Origin: an uncultured Lachnospiraceae bacterium
GTDB lineage: Bacteria > Bacillota > Clostridia > Lachnospirales > Lachnospiraceae
DNA: 64,000 nucleotides
Direction of reading: 5' to 3'
Assembly (NCBI GenBank): GCA_947630025.1
Contig: CANRFZ010000011.1
Span: 1 to 64,000, forward strand
Below the pieces are notes generated by a model that saw nothing but the letters and a program-made list of their open reading frames with translations, had not been told where the DNA came from and made no database searches. Of this stretch, positions 34,499 through 44,423 are shown in pieces; the stretch's first letter is position 1, and each line of letters starts with the position of its first letter. Made by a program: the position numbers and the translations under genes.

Positions 34499-37400
34499 AA
34501 TACACCGCCTCCATTTCTGTATTCTTCTAAAAAGATGTTCAACATATTTTTATAAGAATTTTCTCTCATCATCTGTTCATTCAAAATAAGCAGAATTATA
34601 AGATCTACCTGCTTTTTTGAATATCCTTTGACGGAAGGTTCCAGTTTCTCAATGACTGCTTCTACCCATTCATGCACGTCTTTGTCTTTATAGTCCGCTG
34701 CGGCTTCGATGGCCTCTTTCGCCTTGAAGAAGTCATACATCAGACATCGAAATGTTTCTATTTCCATCTCACTTTCCGCTTCTATACAGTCAAGGAAATC
34801 TACCTTTACAAGCGAATTAAGCCTTGACCTGATGACCAGATTTTTCAATTCCCTCAGATCCTCTTTATCGCCTTTTTGAAACAGTCGCCGATCCGTAATG
34901 TACTGTAAGAGGGAGTCCATTAGTCTGTCATCTTTTTTAATAAACGCTTCATTCATTTTTGCATCAAAGGAATAACTGGCAAAATCTCCTTCATGCTTCT
35001 CAACCCTGCACAATACCGGCTGAATCCATTCGTTCTGATATACCGCACCGACGCCGCAGGGGAGTTTGGCAAGTTCTTTTATCTGATCCTCATTAAGATT
35101 TGCCGCCCGTCCTACCAATTCCCTGTCGCTTTGATCGGGCAGCCGCATGATAATTTTGGTATTCGTATTTCTTATGACAGACATATCCATCAAACCCGGC
35201 GCCTGATCTGCAATCATAAATCCTTCTCCGTAAGTTCTCATCTCCGCGATTGCGTTTGCGATCATCTCAACGCTCTTACCGAGAATATTGGCACTCTCCG
35301 TAGACTGCGCGGACGATGTGCGTCTCAGAAGATTATGCGCCTCCTCCAGAACCGTAATATGGCGCATATCCGCGTTCATGGGAATATCTCCGGCCATTCT
35401 GAATTCCTGCAGTTTGAGAACAAGCATACCCATCAGCAGCGACTTGGTTTCTGACGAACCGACCCGGCTCAAATCGATAATCACGTTTTGTTCAAACAGT
35501 TCTTCTCCCGACAGTTCATCCGCGGAGAACACCAGACCGTTGATTCCGGTCGTCAAAGACTGCAGCCTCGTCAGCAGGGAACCTTTATACGCCCCTTTGT
35601 TTTCGTTATCATACTCACTGCTTTCAATGATAATCTTGATATTCCGCGCCACATCAGAAAAATCAGGATACAGATTTTGATCATATTTATTGACGGAAGA
35701 CAACAGATCCCATCCGCAGTCAGTATACGCCTTTTCCACCGCACTTTTCAGTACTGCCGGCATCGCCGCATACATCGGCCAGCAGACGTTAAACAACTCC
35801 ACCAGTCTGTCCAGATGCTCCAATATATGTATCTTCTCCGGAAAACTGAACGGATTGATTCTGAGCAGCGGCGCCAAGCCGGGATTCGTGCCGTACACTC
35901 TGACGTCTTCGCCTTTTCCAAACACGTTCTTATATTCCCCTTTGGCCGGTTCCACGACGAGAAAATGTACGCCCGCCTCCCGCGCACTGGCCAGAATATG
36001 ATAAACGGTATTACTCTTGCCGGAACCGGTGCTGCCCGTAATAAATACGTGGGATTTCAAAGATTCCAGCGACAACTCCACCGGACTTTTTTCCACATGG
36101 TTCATATGGAAAATTCTGCCTAAAACAATCTTTCCGCCATTCTCATCCGTGCTGCCATAAGTAGATACATTACGGCCAAATCCCGCACATTCCAATACCG
36201 GAAGACCGGACACCGACTTCTGCGGAAAATTAAGCGAGTATGCGAGCTCTTTTCCCGACAGGCTTGTGGTGGCCGTCACTATAGAGGGATACTCGTTATA
36301 TTCCTCATCCGCTTCTATCACGCCGGGATTCAGCCCGAAAACAGGGTGCCGCAGCTCTCTGACATATGCGCTGATCACTTTTGCCGCATCCCTCTCCTCA
36401 TCGACGTTTCCACGCCATAGGTTAATCGCCGACTTAGACATATAGGACTCCTCTCCGAGAGTCAGCGCGAGATAAGAATGTGCGACATTATTGGCAATAT
36501 TCTGGTCTTCGCTCAAAACATATGCTGCAAAATCCCACATTCCGAGAGCCGTGCTTTGCTCCAGCCGCTTCATCTGCGACTCCAGCAGTTCCAGCGCGTG
36601 TTTTATATTATAGTTGGTAAACGATTGTGTAATACCTTCCGTTTTTCCGACCGTGGCCGTAACCGTCGATGCTCTGGCGAAATTCGCGCCAAAATTCGCA
36701 CCCAGATTTACGCCCTTGCTGCGTCCGGACGTTGCTGCCATCGCTTTGGTAACCGCTTTTCCCAACGTGTTCGCAACCGCCGTCCCCGTGGTCTTGGCCA
36801 CGCTATCGGAAACCGACTGTGTGAAGCCCCGGGTAAGCGTGTCCGTTGCGGTCTTTCCGAGAGCCCGGGCCGTGCTTTCTGTCCATCCGCTGCTCTGGGA
36901 TACCGCTTCGGATACATTCTGCATGGTGGAATCGCCTTTGGCGACACTGTTGTTTTCACCTTGGTTATACCCACCGCTAACTCCTATTGCTCCTCCTACT
37001 CCTACTCCGGCTCCTATCCCGAAAGGATGAAATGCAGCTTCTGTTTCAACGTTCAATCCAGCGTTTGCTCCGACATTCCAGCCGGAATATGTTCCCTTTG
37101 TTTTTGTGGTAGAATTGGTAGTTCCCTCAGTATTTGTCGTGCTGGTTCCCGACGTTCCGCTGGTGCCGTCCGTGGTAGTCTTGCTTTCGGATGTTCCCTC
37201 TGAGCGGGCTCTGCTGCCGGATTCCGAGGATGATGTGCCTTCCGTGACAGTGCCGCTCTGTGATTCCGTATCCGTCGTCGATGAACTGTCCGTCGTTCCC
37301 TCCGAATCCGTAACGGAATAGTTGGTGCCATTCTGCACACCTGCGCTGGCGCCGATGTTTACCCCTGCCGTTGCCGATGAGCCAAACGACCGATTATCAT

Positions 37401-38217
37401 TGAAGTGATAGTCTGTCTGCCACGTCGCATAAGGAGCCAGTCCGGAATAAAATTCTCCCAGCTTGAGTTTTCTCTCCTCCACATCTTTGATAGGCGTAGC
37501 CAGAAGCACTATCGTATATTCCGTCTTCTTGGAATCCGGCACAATCCCATCCAGCAGCTTTTCTATCGTCTGGCTGATGAATTTTTCTGATTTTTCCGTC
37601 GGTATATTGGAGGCCGTGGCGACAGAATATGCCCTGTCGTTATCCATGCAGGGAAGCACGCCCATGCCCTCATCCCGCCATTCCGCGCCCGGAAAATTTC
37701 CCCGGATCGCTTCGATCAGACGGCTCTTATAAATATCCGCATTGACGCTGCTATCATCATTCTGTGTATTGACGACTGCCAGATAAACATTGGTATTTGT
37801 CCGGGTTCTATGGAATACAAGCGCAATATTGCAGTCTTCATTCGACAGGACGGCATACACATTGACCAGCTTTTCAAGACTGTTCTCTTTGGCATCCACC
37901 ACCCATTTTGTAATATTGAAATATCTGATATTGTGTAATGTATCAAACGGCTTGTCATATTCTGCGGTTTGCTCAACCGGAAGATACAGTTCTTTGATCT
38001 GGGAGAGATACGCATTGAATATCTCAATACTGCTGGCGGCCATCATCCGCTCGGTGCGTCTGACGGCATTCTCATCCGTAGGATCGGGCTCCTCCAGAAG
38101 ATACTGCTCCCTCTGAAGCTGCACGTCTTCCAACTGCGCAGAACTCAGTTCCGCCAGCTTTGCGATGCGGTTCCCGGCACGGTCGCCAATACGTTTTACG
38201 ATATTTTTTACACCCAT
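34495..38217 (-). CDS. HerA/FtsK-like ATPase with Ser/Thr/Gly-rich insertion
   Basis: Walker A GSTGSGKSNT, Walker B HITVLEEAHNLL, 'RLPDQSDRELVGRAANL'; low-complexity S/T/G segment in the N-terminal third. Confidence 0.85.
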   Translation of the reverse strand: MGVKNIVKRIGDRAGNRIAKLAELSSAQLEDVQLQREQYLLEEPDPTDENAVRRTERMMAASSIEIFNAYLSQIKELYLPVEQTAEYDKPFDTLHNIRYFNITKWVVDAKENSLEKLVNVYAVLSNEDCNIALVFHRTRTNTNVYLAVVNTQNDDSSVNADIYKSRLIEAIRGNFPGAEWRDEGMGVLPCMDNDRAYSVATASNIPTEKSEKFISQTIEKLLDGIVPDSKKTEYTIVLLATPIKDVEERKLKLGEFYSGLAPYATWQTDYHFNDNRSFGSSATAGVNIGASAGVQNGTNYSVTDSEGTTDSSSTTDTESQSGTVTEGTSSSESGSRARSEGTSESKTTTDGTSGTSGTSTTNTEGTTNSTTKTKGTYSGWNVGANAGLNVETEAAFHPFGIGAGVGVGGAIGVSGGYNQGENNSVAKGDSTMQNVSEAVSQSSGWTESTARALGKTATDTLTRGFTQSVSDSVAKTTGTAVANTLGKAVTKAMAATSGRSKGVNLGANFGANFARASTVTATVGKTEGITQSFTNYNIKHALELLESQMKRLEQSTALGMWDFAAYVLSEDQNIANNVAHSYLALTLGEESYMSKSAINLWRGNVDEERDAAKVISAYVRELRHPVFGLNPGVIEADEEYNEYPSIVTATTSLSGKELAYSLNFPQKSVSGLPVLECAGFGRNVSTYGSTDENGGKIVLGRIFHMNHVEKSPVELSLESLKSHVFITGSTGSGKSNTVYHILASAREAGVHFLVVEPAKGEYKNVFGKGEDVRVYGTNPGLAPLLRINPFSFPEKIHILEHLDRLVELFNVCWPMYAAMPAVLKSAVEKAYTDCGWDLLSSVNKYDQNLYPDFSDVARNIKIIIESSEYDNENKGAYKGSLLTRLQSLTTGINGLVFSADELSGEELFEQNVIIDLSRVGSSETKSLLMGMLVLKLQEFRMAGDIPMNADMRHITVLEEAHNLLRRTSSAQSTESANILGKSVEMIANAIAEMRTYGEGFMIADQAPGLMDMSVIRNTNTKIIMRLPDQSDRELVGRAANLNEDQIKELAKLPCGVGAVYQNEWIQPVLCRVEKHEGDFASYSFDAKMNEAFIKKDDRLMDSLLQYITDRRLFQKGDKEDLRELKNLVIRSRLNSLVKVDFLDCIEAESEMEIETFRCLMYDFFKAKEAIEAAADYKDKDVHEWVEAVIEKLEPSVKGYSKKQVDLIILLILNEQMMRENSYKNMLNIFLEEYRNGGGVF

Positions 38218-38231
38218 ACACTCACCCCTGC

Positions 38232-40820
38232 CTATTCAAGTTCTTTCCACGACATCATGTGTTCCATGGTCTGAAAGGAATTCGATATTGTCTGCCGATT
38301 TGTCTGTAATTCAAGAATCCGTTCAGACTCCTCCCGTATAGACTCCGTGAGTTCTCTGAGCTCCGGATTGTAAATTGTTATGTTTTCTTCGATCAGCGCC
38401 TGCAGGTTTTTCTGCCACGCTTCAAAGCTCGAGAAACACCCTTTATTGATAAGCTGCGCCATCTCGCCGATATTATGCCGGATTTTCGTATTGTAGCTTG
38501 CCGCCAGTCTTGCGGTATTCAGGCGCTCCGATGCGACCAGCCTGATACCCAGGACATTTCCCCGAAGGAATTTGGCCTTGATAAATACCTTATCCGCACC
38601 GTCGTCATAACGAAAATCCTGATAACTCAGAATCACATTGGAAAGCTCGGCGCGCTGCTTTTCCGGCAAAGCATCCGAACCGTTGATAAGCCGGATCATT
38701 TCTTCTCGATACACCCGCTCATTTTCCTGCCAATGCTGCCTTGCCGCTTCTCCCAGCCGTTCCTGCGCGTCAACCATGTTTTTCCTAAATTCCTTGACTA
38801 CAAATTTAAGCAGGCGGTCAGATGTCTCCTTGTCTACATTCTGTCTGGTCATATCCATGCTTTCTTTCTTCCCCTGCATGGCTTTGGAATCCGACACCCA
38901 CTCTGTCGCAAGATCCCGAACCCGATCCGTAAAGTTTCCTTTGAGCAGATTCTGGCTATTTTCTATGAAATTCCTCCATCGGCTATCCTTTGCCCCTTCA
39001 TAATCCTTTTCAAATACGGCAAAACCGGCCTTCTGCTCGTTCTCCTCGGCGAACGACCTGTCTTTCTTTTCAATCTCCTCTGCGGTATATTCATATGCCT
39101 GCAGTTCTTTCGAGTCCTTCACATAAGTCTGCATAAATGTTTTGGACTCTTTTTCATATTTCTTTATCGAGTCCGTGGTACTCTTACGGATGTTTTCGAC
39201 AAGCTCAAACTTCTTTGCGTCAAGATCCTGTTCCCACTTCTGTTTCCTTTTTTGATAGGAAGCCGTCTTCTCCGCGATCTTCTGCTCGGCTTTATCGATA
39301 ACTCCCTGCAGAAACATATATACCATCTGACATTTATTGTAGGCCGCATATCTGCTTGCAAACTGCTCCATTTCCATTTCCACGCAGTAAAGGCCGCTGT
39401 TCGCATAAATGAGATTTTCGCAGGCCGCCGAATACTCTATAGCCCTGCGTTTCATCTGCTCCGGCATTATGTTATACTCATACAGTTTCTTATACGACCT
39501 CGCGGCAGGGTCAGAAAACTTCCTCTCCTTTTCTTCAAAAACATCCAGAATGTAATCGCTGACAATCCCCTCCGGATTTTTGGCGCCGAGCCCCATGACG
39601 GACGAAACGAAATAGATACCGCTTGAATACATTTTTTCAACCGACTCATATTCCATCAAATCGCTTATCGCTTCCCTGTCCAGACCGTTCTTGGGCAGTT
39701 CTACAGAATCGGCCTTATTGACTACGATCATGGTGAATCTCTTGTCCAAAGCGTCAATCTCGTATAACATATCACAAAGAGTGGAGTTGTCCACACTGTC
39801 GATGGAATCATACCCGGACACCCAGATAGGTATACCGTTGGAAAATTTCTCCAGCGCTTTCTTCAGCACTTCTTTATGATCCATATTGGTTTTGGAATTA
39901 GACCCCGGCGTGTCAAAAATCACAAATTCATTGTGGGACTGCCCCAGTCTGCCGTTCTCGCTGAAAGGAACTTCCACCCTGATCACATTACCGATAAGAG
40001 TTGTGGAGCGATCCTTCTTTTCAAAGGAATTGATGATATCAATCGTTTTATTGACCATATGAAACAAATCGGGGGCTTCCATCCGCTCGATGGCAGCCTG
40101 AATCTCTTGTATAAGATCTTTCTCTTTGTCACCCGCAAATACCCGGCAGGATTTATGGTCAAATTGCAATTCATATTCTTCACATTCTTCATGGGAACGA
40201 TATGCAAAAGATATTTTGGCTCTGTCCTCTTGTCCGGAACGTTTGATTTCATAAATTTTGGAAGTGATGGGATCGCCGCCGCTGGGTAATATTTCATATC
40301 CGATGAGCGCATTGATAAATGTTGATTTTCCCGCACTGTAATTGCCAAAAATACAGATCGGAATAATGTCCTTCAGGGCATCGGAAACTTTTTCCAGACC
40401 GTCGGTTATCGCGGCGTCATCTTTGACAATATTTTTTATAATGGGCTGCACCGTATCAAAGATTTCCTTGGCATGGTCCAGAATATCTCTTGCATTTTCC
40501 AGCACACGGGTGGATCGAAGCAGATGTACTTTATCTTTGTGGGCTTCGTCGCTGCATACATTCTCTATTTCTTCATACTCATCCTCAGTTCCCTCAAAGA
40601 TAAGTTCGACCTGACCGGTTCCGACATAATACTCCGAAACAATGGTGTCTACTATTTCTTTCACCTGAAAGGGCAGAAATATCTTCTCTCCATTGTTTTC
40701 GCGGAGACGGCTGTTAATACTGTCCTGCTCTATGTTTTCCCACGTGTCGGACTGTTTTTTGTAAATGTAATAAGTCAGACTGCGTTCATAGGGGTTGCTG
40801 ATCATTTTAATTTTGGCCAT
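38232..40820 (-). CDS. Dynamin-family large GTPase
   Basis: G1 GNYSAGKSTFINALIG, DTPG, NKAD motifs; about 862 aa with long coiled-coil C-terminal region. Confidence 0.88.
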   Translation of the reverse strand: MAKIKMISNPYERSLTYYIYKKQSDTWENIEQDSINSRLRENNGEKIFLPFQVKEIVDTIVSEYYVGTGQVELIFEGTEDEYEEIENVCSDEAHKDKVHLLRSTRVLENARDILDHAKEIFDTVQPIIKNIVKDDAAITDGLEKVSDALKDIIPICIFGNYSAGKSTFINALIGYEILPSGGDPITSKIYEIKRSGQEDRAKISFAYRSHEECEEYELQFDHKSCRVFAGDKEKDLIQEIQAAIERMEAPDLFHMVNKTIDIINSFEKKDRSTTLIGNVIRVEVPFSENGRLGQSHNEFVIFDTPGSNSKTNMDHKEVLKKALEKFSNGIPIWVSGYDSIDSVDNSTLCDMLYEIDALDKRFTMIVVNKADSVELPKNGLDREAISDLMEYESVEKMYSSGIYFVSSVMGLGAKNPEGIVSDYILDVFEEKERKFSDPAARSYKKLYEYNIMPEQMKRRAIEYSAACENLIYANSGLYCVEMEMEQFASRYAAYNKCQMVYMFLQGVIDKAEQKIAEKTASYQKRKQKWEQDLDAKKFELVENIRKSTTDSIKKYEKESKTFMQTYVKDSKELQAYEYTAEEIEKKDRSFAEENEQKAGFAVFEKDYEGAKDSRWRNFIENSQNLLKGNFTDRVRDLATEWVSDSKAMQGKKESMDMTRQNVDKETSDRLLKFVVKEFRKNMVDAQERLGEAARQHWQENERVYREEMIRLINGSDALPEKQRAELSNVILSYQDFRYDDGADKVFIKAKFLRGNVLGIRLVASERLNTARLAASYNTKIRHNIGEMAQLINKGCFSSFEAWQKNLQALIEENITIYNPELRELTESIREESERILELQTNRQTISNSFQTMEHMMSWKELE

Positions 40821-40889
40821 CTTTCGTAACCTCATTTCGTTTTTTTAATACTTGCATTTTTTTCAATAAATTACAAAAACCGACATCTC

Positions 40890-40919
40890 ATTATACGTCA
40901 ATTCGCTCCTGCTTGGCAA
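40890..40919 (-). promoter_or_regulatory. Promoter of dynamin-HerA-HNH operon
   Basis: Minus strand TTGCCA (40919-40914), 18 nt, TATAAT (40895-40890). Confidence 0.55.
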
Positions 40920-40956
40920 GGCTAAGATCATAATAAGATCCGCCTCCTGTTATTAT

Positions 40957-40991
40957 AAAAAAAGACTATGTGCTCCCACATAGCCTTTTCC
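40957..40991. terminator. Terminator after arsR-like gene
   Basis: AAAAAAAGACTATGTGCTCCCACATAGCCTTTT hairpin. Confidence 0.75.
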
Positions 40992-41001
40992 AGTCAAAAC
41001 C

Positions 41002-41376
41002 TCACCCCAGCGGACACGATATCCTGAACATTTCTTCACAGACGTGGTGTACGAGCTGCGCCTGCCGGGTGTCGGCCAGTCTGTAGTAGACCTCCTTGCC
41101 GTCGCGCCTGCTCACGATCAGGCCGCTTTTCCGCAGCAGCTTCAGATGGTGGGACACCGCCGGATCGCTCATCTCCATCGCCACCGCGATATTGCTGACG
41201 CATTCCTCGCAGTGGCACAATAGCCACAGAATCCGCAGGCGGCTGCCGTCGCTGATCTGCTTAAAAATCTCGGCTACCTGCATACAGTCCTCCTGGGAGG
41301 GCAGCTTCGCCAGCACGATATCGATATTGTCACTGTGATGATGCGGCAGCCGGATTTCCTTCTTATCGGTTGACAT
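41002..41376 (-). CDS. ArsR/SmtB family metalloregulator
   Basis: 'LRILWLLCHCEECVSNIAVAMEMSDPAVSHHLKLLRKSGLIVSRRDGKEVYYRLAD'. Confidence 0.92.
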   Translation of the reverse strand: MSTDKKEIRLPHHHSDNIDIVLAKLPSQEDCMQVAEIFKQISDGSRLRILWLLCHCEECVSNIAVAMEMSDPAVSHHLKLLRKSGLIVSRRDGKEVYYRLADTRQAQLVHHVCEEMFRISCPLG

Positions 41377-41416
41377 AACTTATCCCTCCGTGCCAGATAT
41401 TTTCAAGCCACAGTTC

Positions 41417-43288
41417 CTACTTCTTCCCGAACCGCAGCGCCCGCGTCGCGTTCAGCACCGCGATGATCATCACGCCCACGTCGGCAAAAATCGCCCACCA
41501 CATATTAAGCATCCCCACCGCGCCAAAGGCCAGACACCCGAACTTGACCGCCAGCGCAAACACGATGTTCTGGTGGACAATCCGCAGCGTCTTGCGAGAA
41601 ATGCCTATCGCGGTGGCGATCTTCTGCGGGTCGTCGTCCATCAGCACGATATCCGCCGCCTCGATCGCCGCGTCGGAGCCGAGGGCGCCCATCGCGATAC
41701 CCAGATCCGCTCTGGACAATACGGGGGCGTCGTTGATGCCATCCCCCACAAACGCAAGTTTTTCTTTTTTGCCCTTGGCGTCCAGCAGCTTCTCCACCTC
41801 CGCCACTTTATCGGCGGGAAGGAGTTCGCTTTTCACGACGTCCACGCCCAGTTCGTCCGCCACGGCCTGCGCCGTGCGCCGTGCGTCGCCTGTCAGCATC
41901 ACCACTTCTTTGACGCCGGATGCTTTCATGGCGGCTATCGCCTCCTTTGCGCCCGGTTTGACCACGTCGGAGATCAGGATGTAACCCGCGTATTTTCCGT
42001 CGATGGCCACGTGCACTTCCGTGCCGATGCCGTCCGGCTGGCTATAGGGGATTCCCAGACGCTCCATCAGTTTTCTGTTGCCTGCCGCCGTCCGATGTCC
42101 CTCTACCAGCGCCGTCACGCCGTGGCCGCTGATCTCCTCCACATCGCTGACCGCCTCGGCCTTCACCGGCTGCGCGTAAGCCTCTTTCAGGCTCCTGCTG
42201 ATGGGATGGTTGGAGTAGTGCTCGGCATAAGCCGCCGTCTTCAACAGTTGATCTTCCGTGACGTCTTCCTCGGGGCGGATAGCCGTCACCTCAAACACGC
42301 CTTTGGTGAGGGTTCCCGTTTTGTCGCAGACGACATAGGCCGTCTCGGACAGAGCTTCCAGATAGTTGGAGCCTTTGACCAGAATCCCTTTTGCAGAGGC
42401 GCCGCCGATCCCCCCGAAGAAGCTCAGCGGGATGGAAATGACCAGCGCGCAGGGGCAGCTGATAACCAGCGTCGTAAGCGCCCGGATGAGCCACTGCGAC
42501 CAGCACGCTTCATACCCCGCCGCCATCCTGACCATGGGCGGCACGACGGCCAGCGCCAGCGCGCCGAAGCAGACTGCCGGCGTGTAGTATCTGGCAAACC
42601 GCGTGATGAAATTTTCGGAACGGGACTTTTTCATGCTGGAGCTCTCCACCAATTCCAGAATCTTGGACGCGGTGGACTCCCCAAATTCTTTGGTCGTCCT
42701 GATGCGGAGCACGCCGGACATATTGACGCAGCCGCTGATCACTTCGCTCCCCACCGCCGCTTCTCTGGGAAGGCTCTCCCCGGTCAGCGCGCTCGTGTTC
42801 AGGGTGGAACTGCCGCTTACGACGATTCCGTCTATCGGCACTTTCTCACCGGGCTGCACCGTGATCACCGTGCCTATCTCCACTTCGTCCGGATCAGTCT
42901 GTACCAGCTCACCGTCTTTTTCCACATTGGCATAGTCGGGGCGGATATCCATCAGCTCCGTGATATTTTTGCGGCTCTTGCCCACCGCATAGCTCTGGAA
43001 CAACTCCCCGATCTGATAGAAAAGCATGACCGCCGTGCCTTCCAGATACTCTCCCAGCGCGATGGCGCCCACGGTGGCCACCGCCATCAAAAAATTCTCG
43101 TCGAAAACCTCTCCGTGCACGATTCCCAGAACCGCCTTTTTCAGAATGTCATACCCGATGATCAGATACGGCACCAGAAAAAGCGCCAGTTTCAACTGCG
43201 GATTCTGCACCGGCACGAACTGCAGGCCCAGCACCAGCACGGCAGAAACAATGATGCGGATCAATACTTTCTTTTGCTTTCTCGTCAT
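41417..43288 (-). CDS. Heavy-metal translocating P1B-type ATPase (Zn/Cd type)
   Basis: 'CPCAL' motif, 'DKTGTLTKG', 'HGV', 'GDGINDAPVLSRADLGIAMG'. Confidence 0.93.
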   Translation of the reverse strand: MTRKQKKVLIRIIVSAVLVLGLQFVPVQNPQLKLALFLVPYLIIGYDILKKAVLGIVHGEVFDENFLMAVATVGAIALGEYLEGTAVMLFYQIGELFQSYAVGKSRKNITELMDIRPDYANVEKDGELVQTDPDEVEIGTVITVQPGEKVPIDGIVVSGSSTLNTSALTGESLPREAAVGSEVISGCVNMSGVLRIRTTKEFGESTASKILELVESSSMKKSRSENFITRFARYYTPAVCFGALALAVVPPMVRMAAGYEACWSQWLIRALTTLVISCPCALVISIPLSFFGGIGGASAKGILVKGSNYLEALSETAYVVCDKTGTLTKGVFEVTAIRPEEDVTEDQLLKTAAYAEHYSNHPISRSLKEAYAQPVKAEAVSDVEEISGHGVTALVEGHRTAAGNRKLMERLGIPYSQPDGIGTEVHVAIDGKYAGYILISDVVKPGAKEAIAAMKASGVKEVVMLTGDARRTAQAVADELGVDVVKSELLPADKVAEVEKLLDAKGKKEKLAFVGDGINDAPVLSRADLGIAMGALGSDAAIEAADIVLMDDDPQKIATAIGISRKTLRIVHQNIVFALAVKFGCLAFGAVGMLNMWWAIFADVGVMIIAVLNATRALRFGKK

Positions 43289-43425
43289 GGCAATCTCCGT
43301 TCCGATATGTTTATAAAAACAAATCTTATTATTTTATTTTTATATGAACATTTAAGCACTTATTTAATTGTTTGTCAAGAATTTTTTGAGGGTTCAATTC
43401 TTTTTTTATACGGAACGGTGCGGAT

Positions 43426-44352
43426 TCACGCCGGATTCACGTGCACCATGATATGCTTGACTTTGGGAAAATTCTGCTCGATGGCGTTGTGCACGCGCTC
43501 GGCGATGCCGTGGGAATCCCGCAGCTTCATCTCGCCGTCCACACGGATCTCGATGTCCACGTAGATCTTGTTGCCAAAAACGCGGGTGTGCAGCAGATCT
43601 ACGCCCTGCACGCCGTCCTGCGCCAGCGCGCACTCCCGAAGGGCCTGCTCCACCTGTTCGTCGCACGCTTTGTCCACCATTTTGTCCACCGCATCCATAA
43701 AAATATCATAAGCGGCTTTTTCGATAAAAATACAGATGACCAGACTGGCCGCCGGGTCCAAGATCGGAACGCCCAGCCGTGCGCCGGCGATACCGATCAG
43801 CGCGCCCACTGAGGAAAAAGAATCCGAACGGTGGTGCCACGCATCCGCCATCAGGGAACCGGAATCGATCTTGCGGGCGTAGTGGCGGGTGTAATGGTAC
43901 ATCCCCTCTTTGACGGCGATGGAAACCACCGCCGCGATCAGCGCCAGAAGCCCCGGCACCGCAAGCTGCTCATAGCTGCCGCCGGCGATCTTATGTACCG
44001 CGGTGTACCCGATGGCCGCGCCCGTTCCCGCCAGAACCGTGGCCAGCACGATGGCCGCGACGCATTCCAGCCGCTCATGTCCGTAAGGGTGGTCTTTGTC
44101 CGACGCCTTGGCAGAAATCCTGATCCCGATGATCACGATAACCGTGCTGAACACATCCGAAGCGGAATGCACCGCGTCCGATATCATGGCGCCCGAATGG
44201 GCGATCACGCCTGCCAGCAGCTTAAAAACCGTCAGCAGCAGATTGGCCGCGATACTGACACGCGACACTCTGAGGGCAGTCGCCTCATAATCCGCGCCGT
44301 TGTCCCGGCCCTGTATTGTGATATCTATAGGAGAATCCGTCTGTTTGCTCAT
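43426..44352 (-). CDS. Cation diffusion facilitator transporter
   Basis: 'MISDAVHSASDVFSTVIVIIG', 'DAWHHRSDSFSSVGALIG'. Confidence 0.92.
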   Translation of the reverse strand: MSKQTDSPIDITIQGRDNGADYEATALRVSRVSIAANLLLTVFKLLAGVIAHSGAMISDAVHSASDVFSTVIVIIGIRISAKASDKDHPYGHERLECVAAIVLATVLAGTGAAIGYTAVHKIAGGSYEQLAVPGLLALIAAVVSIAVKEGMYHYTRHYARKIDSGSLMADAWHHRSDSFSSVGALIGIAGARLGVPILDPAASLVICIFIEKAAYDIFMDAVDKMVDKACDEQVEQALRECALAQDGVQGVDLLHTRVFGNKIYVDIEIRVDGEMKLRDSHGIAERVHNAIEQNFPKVKHIMVHVNPA

Positions 44353-44423
44353 ATCTGTCCGCACTTCCGTTTCCGATAGGTCTAATTCCCTAAAGTATAT
44401 GCAGACTTTTGGAGATTGTGTCT

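Noticed and set aside
41390-43564. 724-aa plus-strand ORF
   Set aside because: Antisense to the clearly identified P-type ATPase and composed of low-information His/Arg/Gln-rich sequence; a typical shadow ORF in GC-rich coding DNA.
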